Positions 10,801 through 17,662 of a stretch of 24,201 bases of DNA are shown one piece after another; position 1 is the first letter of the stretch; each line of letters starts with the position of its first letter. Location: NCBI GenBank assembly GCA_964596775.1, contig CAZQVN010000055.1, positions 1 through 24,201 of the forward strand, read 5' to 3'. The notes under the pieces are model-generated. The model had not been told where the DNA came from. It searched no databases and saw only the letters and a list, made by a program, of their open reading frames with translations. The position numbers and the translations under genes were made by a program. This DNA is from CAZQVN01 sp964596775 (lineage in GTDB: Bacteria; Eisenbacteria; RBG-16-71-46; JABDJR01; JAWXBZ01).

Positions 10801-13800
10801 TGATGGAGAAGCGGTACGGGTTCGTCGGCGGGTGCGTGAAGTTGCCGTTGGCATCTTCGGCGCGCGCGAAGAACTCGTACGTTCCGTCAGCGAGGGTGGT
10901 GATATCCCAGTTGAACTCGTAGGGATACGTGGCGTCGGTGAGGCCGGCGGCCGTCCAGGCCACTTCCGGATCCCACGGGTCGAAGTTTTCGTCGACGACA
11001 CGATAGTAGATGTCGATTCCGAGGATTTCCGCCTGATCTTCGGCGGTGACCAGCAGGTACATCGGCGCGATCGAATCGTCGTCGAGGCAGAGCGGGTTCA
11101 CGGTGCCGCGGAGGACCGTCTCGATGTCGAGAGAGTCTCCGTCGATCACGGCGACCACGACGTCCGTTTCCGGAGCCTTGTTGTCGCCCACGACCACGCT
11201 GACGATTTCCGGATCGCAGTCCGTGTTGCCGGCGTTGTCCATGGCGATGGCGCGGAAGTTGACGTTCGTTTCCGTCGGGAACATGAGATTGTGGAACATG
11301 AACGGAACCGAGTACGGAGCGAAGTAGTCGTCCGGGCTCTGTCCCCCGAGCGTGGAAGCGGCGCCGAAATCGTCCTCGTCCACCTTGCCGTCTCCGTCGT
11401 TGTCCACGCTGTCGTTCGGGTCTTCACCGACGAGCGGGAACAGGGCGGCGTACGGTCCGGACAGCGGCGTGTCGATGACCCCGTTGCTGCCCTTGGAAAG
11501 AACGATGTCGCCTGCCGAATAGGTGCAGCTGCCGTCGACGTCGATGAAGATTTCATCGATGCCGGCGTCAAACTGCCAGTTCTGGTTCAGGTCGGAGTAC
11601 ATGTCCTGGTCGTCGTTGACGTCCAGGTTCGTCCAGGTGACCCCGCCGTTGGTGCTGTACTGGAACAGGACCTTCTTGATGTCCGTGTCCGTCGTGGTGG
11701 CGTTCACATGGAAGAAGGAGTTCGACGCGGAGATGTACTGACCCTGCGGCGGGATGTTGAACGTCGTCTTGTCCTGCAGCGTGATCGACGTGATCTGCGC
11801 GGAAGGAATGGACGAGTCGATCTCGATTTCCGCTGTCGGGATGTTGCCGCTGTCCGTGTTACCGAGCTGATCCGTGGCCACCGCGCGAACGAGGTGGTTT
11901 CCGGACAGGCCGGTCACGTCCCACAGGGCGCGCCAGACGTCCGTCTGCTCGGCGCCCGCGTTCAGCGGGTTGTCCTGCATGATGTAGTCGTCTTCGTCGA
12001 TCCCGATGGTGACGACCGCCAGGTACTCGTTGTCCGGGAACGTCTTGAGCGGGCTGCCGAGCGGCGGCTGGCTCGAGGTCATCGTCCCCTGGTAGATCGT
12101 GTAGTCCGGAGCGTCGTAGACGTTGTTGTTGTTCGAGTCGCCGACGACCGGGTCGATGGAGCTGTAGCCGTCTCCATCCGGATCCCAGTATTTCACGAGA
12201 CCGCCGCCGATGGTGTTCATCGGAACGTGGGGAGCGCCGTCCACGCGCTGGAACGGAACCCGCCCCGCGCGAAGCGTCACGTCACCCTTGCGCTCGCTGA
12301 CGTCGTCACCCTGGATGAAGATCGTGTGCCAGGTGTTGCCGTCGTCAGCCGCTCCGTTGCCGTCGGTGTCCGCGTAGTACTGGAACTCGACCTTGGCCAC
12401 CGAGCGATCGTGGATGAAGACCTGGGCGTACAGCGTGTCAACCGCCGCGATGCCGCAGGTGTCGAGCGAGTTGGAACCGACCACCACCGGCTGGATGTAG
12501 GCCCGGAGCGGCGAGTTGTCGAGCGTGACCGTGAAGACGCAGGACGTCAGGACGCTCGTGTTGCCTTCGATATCGACCGCCACCGCGCGGATCTCGTAGG
12601 AGCCGGCTGCGAGGAGTCGCGTATCCCAGGTCACGGTCGTCTTGAGCGTGTCCGGTCCGGTCGCGATCACCGGATGCTGAATGCCCGAAGGATCCCTGAG
12701 GAATCCGTCCGCCGGAACGCCGGTCAGGCTGGCGAAAGGCGTCCAGGCGTTGAGGCCGATCGGCGTGTGCTCGAAGTAGACGTGGATCACGTCGTTCGTG
12801 CCGACCACACCGTCGTTGTCGGTGAACCATGCGGAAACGTCCACGGCCGATTCGACCGGCACCTGGGCGCCGTCCGAGAGGTCGTAGTCGCTGCCGACCT
12901 GGCAGAGACAGGCCTGCGGAGCCGTTCCGTCGATGACGATGACCTGGAGTTCCCAGACGCGGGCATCGTCGACGCAGGTGGCGCCGGCGGGACCGTTCGC
13001 GGGAGTCGGCTCGTCATTGAGCAGGAACTGCGCTTCGGTGTTGCCGTGGATGTCGACGGCGTAGGCGCGGAAGTAGAACGTATCCGCGTTGGCCGGCGGC
13101 ATGTTGTTGAGAAGCGGAGCGTCCCAGAACAGCGTGTAGGGGAACGACTCGTCGGGGTTGGCGGGAACCGCGGGCATGTTCACCCACGCCGCACCGTCCC
13201 ACATCTGGAAGTAGACTTCCTTGATGTCGTTGCCGCTGACCACGTCGGCCTGCAGCGTGTACGGACCCGGGTGTGCACCCTTGTCGTACACCTGGAGACC
13301 GGGGACCGCCGGCTTCACGTCCACGAATCCGTCAAACTCGGGGGCCGCACCGGTTCCGGGCGTTGCCGAGTTGTGGGCCGGCGGAATGCAGACCACCGGG
13401 GCCGTGGAATCGAGCGTGAACCGGAACGGAACCGCCCAGTTCGGATTGTGATTGTAGGCCTCGTCCACGGCCACGGCGCGGATCCGGTACTCGGAGCCGT
13501 CGACGAGGTTGTAGAGAGCCTTCACACGGGACAGGTCGATGTTCCGGCCGACCCGGGCGCGATAGTCGAACGCGAAGGCGTTCGTTCCGGGGCCGTTGCG
13601 GAGACCGACCGGGTAGCCGTTGGTCGTCGAGATGATGTTGCGGGCGCCGTAGGCGAACGCGGTGTTGGCAAAGTCGTCCTTGCCGCCACCCTGCGCGAAC
13701 GCCGTGGACACGTTACCGATGACATCCGACGTCTTGTCGAGATAGCTCATCAGGTAGCTGCCCGGCGTCATGCCGACTCCGCTCGGAACCGGCTTCGTCG

Positions 13801-16800
13801 ACACCGAACCCGCGTACTTGGCCAGAATGGCCGGGTTCTCGAACGCGCGGACGCCGATGATGCCGGCTCCGCCGACGGCGTTCGTCACGTCCGCGATCGT
13901 GCGCGCGGAGTAACCGCCGGCCAGCGCACCCAGGGAGAGGGTGGCCACCGTGCCGTCCTGCATGCCGTCTTCGTCGTCGTCGAGCGCCGCATTGTAGTTT
14001 TCGACTTCGTCCGCTTCGTCGACGAGGCCGTCACCATCGTCGTCAACGCCGTTCGTGATCGATTCATCAATGTTGAACCAGATGATCTCGCCCGTGAACG
14101 CGTTGTAACGGAAGAAGGCGTCGTTGTCGTTGTCGATGCGGTCGTTTGTCCGGTGGATGCCGTCGCCGCCGCCGAGTGCCGCAGCGTCCGCGGCCGCATC
14201 GGCCTGCATGGCGTCGGTCACCTGGGCGTCGGAGAAGTCGACACCTTCACCGTCCTCGTCGATCAGACCGTCCTCGTCGTCGTCCAGACCGTTGGTCTTG
14301 GCGAGCGTCGAGTCATAGTCGTCGTCGACGAGCGGAATGCCCGGGGATCCGGCGGCACCGCCACCGTTGTCGCCGGGAGGATCCGCCGAGAGATACTTCC
14401 ACACGTCATCAGCCGAGTTCGGTGTGTCGTCGATCTGGAGGGCGACGAAGATCACGTCGTCGTCCGAGAGCGTCGAGTCGACCAGGTTGATGTACGGCGT
14501 GGCCATGCCTGCCGGAAGCTGATAGGCCCGATCACCCGGCGTGATGATGTTTCCGGCCGGGTAGGTCGAAGCCTGGAGCAGGCTGGTCATCTTGGCCACG
14601 TAGCTGATCTCGGACACCGTCGGCGCCAGGGCGTCGATGGAGGCCACGAAGGCGCTGTCCCCTGCGGCGTTCGTCAGGTGCGACATCGACAGGTTCGCGC
14701 CGGGGTAGGTCATCGTCTGGCGGTCCGCCTGGCCGGGGAGCTCGCTCGACAGAAGGTCGAGGGAGGCCTGGCTGGTGATGGCGTTGTCCAGAATCCTGAC
14801 CGGAATATTGACGTTCTCGAAAACCGCGAAGTTGTCCCCGCCGTCCGGATCCGGAACCAGCGTGGCATCGTTCGGGTCGATCCAGTACTCGGCGTAGTAC
14901 CAGCCGTGTTCTTCCGGATCGTTCGAGTCGAGGTTGCTGTCGCCGTAGTCGTAGATGTTGGCGGTGTAACCGGGGCCGGAGTAGTCGACGAACGTTTCGC
15001 CGCAGTCATACTGGCCGTTGCCGTTTTCGTCCACGTACGGTTCCGGATAGTCCTTGATGCCGTTTCCGGAGATGACCGTGCCGTCGAACCGGGTGGGTCC
15101 GTTATCGAGCCAGTCGTTGTCCTCGTCGTTCTTGTTGGCGCCGAGGCTGATGAACACGACGCTGTCCGAGCCGGCCCGCGTGCTGAAGCCGCGGAAGTCC
15201 GCGGACAGGGCCAGCAGGTCGCTCTTGAACGTCATGGACGGAACAACGATACCGTCCGACTGGGGACCGGCCGTGTCCACGGCCGCGCCGAGAATCCGAA
15301 CCGTGTCGCCCGGGGAGTAGCGCTGGAGGGCGTTGAGCGGGTCGCGGAACGTTGCGGCGTAGAGATTGTCGAGGTCACGGTCGTTCCGGATGGCGGTGGC
15401 TCCGCTCTCCGAAGCGATGGCGCCGACCAGGTCGACCGCGGTGACGTAGACGAAATCGCCCGACGGCACGCCGATCGAGAAAATGGCGAAGGAGCCGGTG
15501 GCCGGGTTGGCCGGTCCGGATCCGAGGAGCGTCGTCAACCCGGCATCGTCGTAGACGCGGATCGAATCGGCGCCGATTGCGGAACCGGCATCACCGAAGA
15601 TGAAATGCTCCTCGGGGTTGCGCGTTCCGGTGATGTGGATCATGTCCGTGTCGGTCGTCGTGCCGGGAACGGCAACGCCGGCTACGCAGTCGTGATCGCG
15701 GGGCGCGGGAACGACACCGGAGATGAGTCCGCCGAAGAACAGGCGGGACGTGGTGTCGAGCGCGATGTTTCCGTCCTGGTCCACGGCAACCACACCGAAC
15801 CGGACGATGTCGCCCGCGTTGATGGTTTCACCGTTGGAGGTCAGGCCGACACCGGGCGTGATGATGTAGGTCGTGATCAGGTTCCGGTCCAGCGTGGCGG
15901 AACCGGCCTTGGGATTCATGACGAACACCGCGTTGTTCAGGTGGTCGCGCATGAACTGCGGGGTGACGTCGGCGTTCTTGCGCGCGAACAGCGCGTAGTA
16001 GCAGGCGTCGTCGATATCGACTTCGTTGAACGCGATGAAGGCCGTGTCGGCGACAGCCGCCACCGGGCCCTGCGTGTCACGCGAATAGGTGACGTTTTCC
16101 ACGAAGTGAAGCGTCCGGGGCTGCGAGCCGTCCCGGGCCCAGCGGATCGAGGCGAAACCGGTCTGGGAAACCACTGCGCCGTTGCCGCCGTTCGCAGTGT
16201 TGACGGACTGGAGGTCGCTGCCCGCGGCGATTCCGACACGGCTTCCGCGCTTCCACGGGTTGCCGACGGTGAAGCCGATCAGGGTCAGAAGACTGTCGTT
16301 GTCCGAATTCTCGGTGACGGTGAGCGTCGCCTTGTCGAATCCGTACGTGTCGAAGTCGGCCAGGCCGGCAAAGGAGCCGATGACCGGCGTGTCGAAGAAC
16401 ATCTGGAGTTCGTCGGTGGCCGGATCGGCGTCGCCACCGTCCTGGTACCGCGCGTACACCAGAATCGGCGAGGCCGCGATGGTGATGGTGTTCGCGGCAG
16501 CCGGGGGATTGTTCGACCCCTGGAAGTCGCTGATGGAACCGGAAACGGCAATGTTGCCGCCGACAATGGCGGCCGCGCCGGTGAAGTCGGTCATCCGGAT
16601 GATGTGGCTGCCGTCCGCGGTGATGACGGGGGGGTTCGTCGGCGCAGTCGCGCCGCCGCCGAAGGTGAAGTCGCCGTACGCCACGGTCGAGGGATCGACG
16701 TCCTTGCTGAAGACCAGCGTCAGGACGTCATCCGTGCCGAAACCGTTGCCGCGATCGTTGAATCCGACCGCGATCAGGTAGGGGCCCACGTTCGCCGAGT

Positions 16801-17662
16801 TCGGCGTGTCCCAGTGCACATTGACGATGTGACCCGGGGCCACCGAGGGCGACGATGTTTCGGAGGTCGCGTCGCCGGCAGTGGCGAAGTTGCCGGTGAT
16901 TCCCGCCGTCAGCTGCAAAGCGATCTTGGAAATCTGGGCCAGGACCTTGCCGTGCGAGGCCGGGCCGGTGGCTTCCTGGTTTCCGAAAGTGACGTCGACA
17001 TAACGGTTGGCGGGAACGACGGCCGCGGTCGTCAGGTTCGCCGCGCCGGTCCCGAATTCCGGCATGTTGAAGTCGAGGCGGGGGTTCGCAACGTCGATGC
17101 CGCCGGTGATCTCGTGCGTGAAGTAGATGCGCATCGTGTCGTTGTTCGGCGACATGTCGAAGACGTCGCTCCGCAGTTCCACGCGCCAGATGGCGGGGCC
17201 GGTGCGGATCTGGACGAGCGAAACGTCTTCATTCTCGCCGCCCGACAGGTCGGTGACCACGCCGCGCTCGGCCAGTGAGATCGAATCGCCGGCCGCGTAC
17301 GCCGTCGTGAATCCGGTCAGAACGGCAAGATTGCGATCGACGCGGGCAATGCTTCCGCCGGCGATCGCGCCCTTGAACCGGAAATCGGTGATTGCGTTCA
17401 CCGATGCCGGGGTCAGGTCCTTGTTGAAAATGACAAAGAGACTGTCATTTCCGGCCCCGGCCGGCGTCGTCGCCCGATACACGGCGTCGATGATCGACGG
17501 TCCGAGACCTCTCGGGGTTCCGTCTGCCAGCTTGAACGGGCTCAACTGTCCCAGGTCATAGGACGGCGGAAGAGGTGCCGCCCCGGCCATCGTCGCCATA
17601 CCCAACCACGCGGCGACGCTCACCAGAACGACCGTGAGCGAAAGCCTTCCTCTCCAACTCAT
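1889..17662 (-). CDS. Giant secreted multidomain Ig-like surface protein with C-terminal sorting tail
   Basis: The predicted protein has 5257 residues. I start it at the ATG at 17662: AAAGGAGGG lies just upstream, and a signal peptide follows (MSWRGRLSLTVVLV, hydrophobic core, ending near TMAGAAP). The frame stays open 38 codons further upstream, but that part has no signal-peptide or Shine-Dalgarno logic. The order is signal peptide, four SbsA-like Ig modules, acidic calcium-type loops, an array of at least 15 Ig-like modules, a less repetitive region at about residues 4200-5150, and a YPNPFNP sorting tail. No protease, glycosidase or other catalytic motif was recognised. The most likely role is a calcium-stiffened surface fibre or adhesin exported across both membranes. 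The PorV-OmpA gene follows 119 bp downstream on the same strand. The gene takes 65% of the window and has no internal stop. Its ligand cannot be told from sequence. Confidence 0.93.
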   Translation of the reverse strand: MSWRGRLSLTVVLVSVAAWLGMATMAGAAPLPPSYDLGQLSPFKLADGTPRGLGPSIIDAVYRATTPAGAGNDSLFVIFNKDLTPASVNAITDFRFKGAIAGGSIARVDRNLAVLTGFTTAYAAGDSISLAERGVVTDLSGGENEDVSLVQIRTGPAIWRVELRSDVFDMSPNNDTMRIYFTHEITGGIDVANPRLDFNMPEFGTGAANLTTAAVVPANRYVDVTFGNQEATGPASHGKVLAQISKIALQLTAGITGNFATAGDATSETSSPSVAPGHIVNVHWDTPNSANVGPYLIAVGFNDRGNGFGTDDVLTLVFSKDVDPSTVAYGDFTFGGGATAPTNPPVITADGSHIIRMTDFTGAAAIVGGNIAVSGSISDFQGSNNPPAAANTITIAASPILVYARYQDGGDADPATDELQMFFDTPVIGSFAGLADFDTYGFDKATLTVTENSDNDSLLTLIGFTVGNPWKRGSRVGIAAGSDLQSVNTANGGNGAVVSQTGFASIRWARDGSQPRTLHFVENVTYSRDTQGPVAAVADTAFIAFNEVDIDDACYYALFARKNADVTPQFMRDHLNNAVFVMNPKAGSATLDRNLITTYIITPGVGLTSNGETINAGDIVRFGVVAVDQDGNIALDTTSRLFFGGLISGVVPAPRDHDCVAGVAVPGTTTDTDMIHITGTRNPEEHFIFGDAGSAIGADSIRVYDDAGLTTLLGSGPANPATGSFAIFSIGVPSGDFVYVTAVDLVGAIASESGATAIRNDRDLDNLYAATFRDPLNALQRYSPGDTVRILGAAVDTAGPQSDGIVVPSMTFKSDLLALSADFRGFSTRAGSDSVVFISLGANKNDEDNDWLDNGPTRFDGTVISGNGIKDYPEPYVDENGNGQYDCGETFVDYSGPGYTANIYDYGDSNLDSNDPEEHGWYYAEYWIDPNDATLVPDPDGGDNFAVFENVNIPVRILDNAITSQASLDLLSSELPGQADRQTMTYPGANLSMSHLTNAAGDSAFVASIDALAPTVSEISYVAKMTSLLQASTYPAGNIITPGDRAYQLPAGMATPYINLVDSTLSDDDVIFVALQIDDTPNSADDVWKYLSADPPGDNGGGAAGSPGIPLVDDDYDSTLAKTNGLDDDEDGLIDEDGEGVDFSDAQVTDAMQADAAADAAALGGGDGIHRTNDRIDNDNDAFFRYNAFTGEIIWFNIDESITNGVDDDGDGLVDEADEVENYNAALDDDEDGMQDGTVATLSLGALAGGYSARTIADVTNAVGGAGIIGVRAFENPAILAKYAGSVSTKPVPSGVGMTPGSYLMSYLDKTSDVIGNVSTAFAQGGGKDDFANTAFAYGARNIISTTNGYPVGLRNGPGTNAFAFDYRARVGRNIDLSRVKALYNLVDGSEYRIRAVAVDEAYNHNPNWAVPFRFTLDSTAPVVCIPPAHNSATPGTGAAPEFDGFVDVKPAVPGLQVYDKGAHPGPYTLQADVVSGNDIKEVYFQMWDGAAWVNMPAVPANPDESFPYTLFWDAPLLNNMPPANADTFYFRAYAVDIHGNTEAQFLLNDEPTPANGPAGATCVDDARVWELQVIVIDGTAPQACLCQVGSDYDLSDGAQVPVESAVDVSAWFTDNDGVVGTNDVIHVYFEHTPIGLNAWTPFASLTGVPADGFLRDPSGIQHPVIATGPDTLKTTVTWDTRLLAAGSYEIRAVAVDIEGNTSVLTSCVFTVTLDNSPLRAYIQPVVVGSNSLDTCGIAAVDTLYAQVFIHDRSVAKVEFQYYADTDGNGAADDGNTWHTIFIQGDDVSERKGDVTLRAGRVPFQRVDGAPHVPMNTIGGGLVKYWDPDGDGYSSIDPVVGDSNNNNVYDAPDYTIYQGTMTSSQPPLGSPLKTFPDNEYLAVVTIGIDEDDYIMQDNPLNAGAEQTDVWRALWDVTGLSGNHLVRAVATDQLGNTDSGNIPTAEIEIDSSIPSAQITSITLQDKTTFNIPPQGQYISASNSFFHVNATTTDTDIKKVLFQYSTNGGVTWTNLDVNDDQDMYSDLNQNWQFDAGIDEIFIDVDGSCTYSAGDIVLSKGSNGVIDTPLSGPYAALFPLVGEDPNDSVDNDGDGKVDEDDFGAASTLGGQSPDDYFAPYSVPFMFHNLMFPTETNVNFRAIAMDNAGNTDCDPEIVSVVVGDNKAPETDVVVAVIDGDSLDIETVLRGTVNPLCLDDDSIAPMYLLVTAEDQAEILGIDIYYRVVDENFDPWDPEVAWTAAGLTDATYPYEFNWDITTLADGTYEFFARAEDANGNFTHPPTNPYRFSIMRETATISTVAFLGSGLPAGPVAPGDVVVISADVTDPSLDGQVCFYYAPRIEGEVVRNISTTFPYISGALVEDMVPATGNGINEVVTIGGVDGIYIAPAQFNAYPGKTFLHYTVRSGDRLEFGSAIPAGQEVVVSYNIGSFNSIACDTEFPYTTEWTIPTPMNSNTTHIDLASSFSIDNLCEENIVSEGRSLRVLDVQDPEFTVYGIDDVDDDNEINTSDDNWPGNALCVSRGLDYENSGIGQRTMKLSSDWAEFFLRSDEIGLGEDDDFHSVIMVVTHTFDGASADTCVFQKMPIVDDPPQLVHKQLHLSDFPTLDPARVENVTITVSGFQTAPATRTYAMYDDGTHDDVVAGDGVYTIDLHLDPRQGSVSSIDYSYMFKIDLVGADFINTYDPRNDGSFIRIPALPYWWCSTRLDDNSLFHENDINHVKVVVTDHEGNVATNISENNQGQIDVIVDREAPVVANMTIDRPQVAPGSEVEVFAIITDTTPTNINIISVPSVLFQVSPDAARSVWIDWFTDSDPSNGWGGVTGWGFNPLTDNIDNDLDGIFDEADESAFVYQIRAVPTDDCYNVGYSNLQAPPVFVEVSVDATAPACVVSAPANGDIFPHGSTINIQATGLDTDVLYVSFQYNTGSGWKAIDATPGNNNDPVDSFNGNQTPAFPVDGAFSVNWNTSFLAEADFYVRLRCVARDRAGNFSGNLSDPFGTPGSSDPTIEYITILINDQTAPFAALTQAVGNGLAYLMKSVVDPTLAISDQAIMIGVASGGLNGDVATVIMQYSLDGTNWLDGGISNALFQVNATQSYFGIYFDTKALGLPDGPVWLRTAAMDHDGNLQGDTNGNGKLDNSEVVTGTVKVHVDNSAPAMWLTQVGPVSAAPLPDHTLIQYDLWPREVLRGGEFEVDNTSLRLSDDLTFKAADPQDGSVDVLDHVYLQFYDDFSDPEHPRWVPGLPSIPELDADQNHVIDSSELGSWFSNLDDYLDDLESYRDSNSNWKFSFRDAAGNNGPAGPASDGNWYLTFGSIYSLKSAMGGGFSKVGTNVTNSISLLPDKEYQFRALAVDYAGNANTGYPGHTLRIDATDPTVEEIFAGNREIEGGGGGGLGNPSETVLVAGGDDVPLAALVIDDYAVDLLREPNKGLTAPNGFDPDLPGTISESSGIHGVRFDYSPHYYDDKTVGPILTGSSPSWTTIGLGTYNPENGLWEITWKTPNNLSRTGPQAGQGSSSTDSLYAVRAVAVDSAGNYGTGERSDAVSVQDITPPDDTEIVDINGRTYPPVTNEETVRDAGGTWVAGEVSLLAATQYGDASMISGGSQSGSDVFVPTVFFEAKRRGTDNWLLIGSSTNGSGGGIISAPGVTQLQSHQGPIWSVSWNTNQLNGAGNRMWSDGQYDVRAYGRDAWGNTEILTGAEAPRMVLVTIDNSAPIADVDANPVTSGVEKEATVERNNPAGYTFLVRTPTNDEDVVMSYWYKLSTDLNIASAWQMVGPGFDATDVNPDNNRPYSFDWDVNAIADCDQVLIPGETYDIVAEATDLVGNTLSRVAAHDAGYSMRMHVVDTNAPRAHITELRRNVGNTNPVEFPNGTRVRGLEYLQGTILNGHRDVESVQFWYTPKTGATAPAFSTGTWTLADGDVAPVGAETWRLTNWDSSPLAEGEYWFAAVAEDCYNNRDAAPPTIVLIIDRTGPVFTAVSPVTNAQLKAQITSESGARIYDLIVRNTDNDVDYTTFSNNAIMFQYKKSETADREDNWTTITSQELKDNGSGTGPVQPTFAAAINLRNLQGDGLYDWRVYATDVAGNTTKFVWATKTVVDNTPPVVEITNVQFPNRSDLTVQPVNNGILPDISAGELVKLFVTGSDNEPQIPQESPWHTRLHEVQFFLSSGPGGSGTYPQTLGTAGYDAGRDQYFINWNTTGLPDGNYVIYAKGQDDVRNFGTSQNVTGNVTNPAKPLAQVSAFNPDLLSEVTKGTNSRIYGLTFGEKLANTVFFQYRTVPSSGSPSDWVNIGSATKTDETNSSREAGLLPQSLWFSNMRISEFADGTVMDFRSVAVGSSTITPLADGTPETEPASQTETAYYGREAGKGLETQNHEPGDFSGLYDLANTPILQMVKRSTASGQAWLEFNSGPNLISGLSTQSVNFSSNGLFTVQTTDARVSPFVVMVAEDGSGAVDESLPLMSRRIDDGTVWTGDILGNTGNFTSVNPTLGARVGLFASAHLKRANETALTPRTDMKWKTWWIHRVTPNAGSNGVAGIDGNGRRAVDNYPTDNFAVEVPPGGVASNSGMLLERVARPVTPAAQDLYISSFGPTYSVRFMNSGWNAAYNDLGQGWMATGWIRYNDKDPAIKNESQISVRYWSGSTTTGWAIGNAIQQIEVDTLANVVKFRFDATQLDENTSVFSLIATDRFSPVQVDAYPYSRGYTDQDPIFSMTLTNIYGTPINTNDIRIFVDKVEVAAVRNGQNWLRWSGSWMDVDQMDPDGRQYQIKFAWPCDNALGLKEGQHELEVWFSDAGRVQYFGVDQPWVFTVDKTAPTVVMNGAFVGDPRQNNTPAYVGTDANAITVKLIDTGSGVLFREDRIDDDEYSAYWWTNIEDDCKIARYGLLYDSWFYENYIPIQFDDDNSFKYDLWRVNNPDHDNQTSIDTIEERTLLHTGTADEVWPNVTTSLNGDTLTVPLYILGGGQIKDGDVLEVVIYSKRYETAPINQLNEYLDEICAMGCHTGGDSDYGWWIDFSTKRLVQYASSIQDNVCNAGSRFVEQRFIVDKTAPEINVTSAGVSCDGSQVTPIEPTTDYTFTANFDETGSGVKVSTVTVAVSGPVAEGDKDGAVTITNLEVTEGGISFTIPADQLLVGQYTIRLRGSDKLGNKFDKSCRLYVGGSRLTLTDMKAYPNPFNPRETDVTMSFINDREASVTITIYDFNGEKVRTINAGQLGVGRQSIKWGGDAEDGTPLANGAYLARIEAKDGRRTEAQTIKVAIWRD
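1892..2190 (-). other. C-terminal sorting-tail (T9SS type A / FlgD-like Ig) domain of the giant protein
   Basis: This covers roughly the last 100 residues. The pattern is LTDMKAYPNPFNP, then a strand with VTMSF, an ITIYDFNGEKVRT strand, a WGGDAEDGTPLANGAYLARI hairpin and a final basic strand. It matches the type A sorting tail (TIGR04183-like) and the FlgD Ig-like fold seen at the ends of exported proteins in FCB bacteria. In type IX systems this tail directs the protein through the outer membrane and is handed to PorV. Recognition is by motif only; no profile search was run. Confidence 0.85.
2672..2689 (-). other. CX3CH motif in the giant protein
   Basis: Residues 4992-4997 read CAMGCH, followed by TGG. 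The common covalent haem site is CXXCH; CX3CH is a rare variant. A nearby Cys (in DNVCNAG) allows a simple disulfide instead. No haem-protein fold is recognisable around it, so I record the motif without claiming haem binding. Confidence 0.25.
4990..13490 (-). other. Array of Ig-like (Big_7-like) modules in the giant protein
   Basis: Across this stretch the protein repeats one plan. A linker such as VDNTPPVV or VDRTGPVF leads to a strand like VLFQYSTNGG..W, then W(D/N)T..L..G.Y, then a closing strand RAVAVDxxGN. Clear endings are RAYAVDIHGN, RAVAVDIEGN, RAVATDQLGN, RAIAMDNAGN, RCVARDRAGN, RALAVDYAGN, RAVAVDSAGN, RAYGRDAWGN and RVYATDVAGN. In all about 16 occur here, spaced roughly 350-700 bp apart, and one more sits near 2240. 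This matches bacterial Ig-like modules of the Big_7 type. The copies are divergent at residue level, so the array is old rather than a recent tandem expansion. Confidence 0.75.
7890..8290 (-). other. Two dockerin/EF-hand-like calcium loops in the giant protein
   Basis: Two loops read DADQNHVIDSSEL (near 7900-7945) and DTNGNGKLDNSEV (near 8250-8290). Both follow the D-x-[DN]-x-[NG]-x-[IL]-[DN]-x-x-E spacing of EF-hand and type I dockerin calcium loops. They sit between Ig-like modules, a usual place for calcium sites that stiffen linkers. Confidence 0.6.
13949..14293 (-). other. Cluster of acidic calcium-type loops in the giant protein
   Basis: Residues about 1124-1237 hold four acidic loops: NGLDDDEDGLIDEDGEG, DRIDNDNDAF, NGVDDDGDGLVDEADE and LDDDEDGMQDG. 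Each has the alternating Asp/Asn spacing of TSP3 or dockerin-like calcium sites. Similar single loops occur near 15010 (DENGNGQYDCGE), 12150 (DPDGDG, then DSNNNNVYD), 11390 (DNDGDGKVDEDD) and 9160 (DNDLDGIFDEADE). I infer calcium-dependent folding; binding itself is not shown. Confidence 0.65.
16110..17450 (-). other. N-terminal block of four SbsA-like Ig modules in the giant protein
   Basis: After the signal peptide, four modules about 115-120 residues apart share a strand with FxKDLTPASV-type signature: LFVIFNKDL (near 17430), MRIYFTHEI (near 17125), LTLVFSKDV (near 16720) and LQMFFDTPV (near 16400). Each is followed by a short strand with F and G, such as DFRFKGA or DFTFGGG. This is the SbsA Ig-like pattern found in S-layer and surface proteins. 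It differs from the RAxAxDxxGN modules later on, so the protein has two distinct Ig blocks. Confidence 0.65.

Noticed and set aside
10832..17278. Plus-strand open frame of 2148 codons opposite the giant gene
   Set aside because: Striking in length, but the product is repetitive VVVDV- and RVG-type sequence mirroring the sense codons. The sense strand has a signal peptide, ordered domains and a sorting tail.
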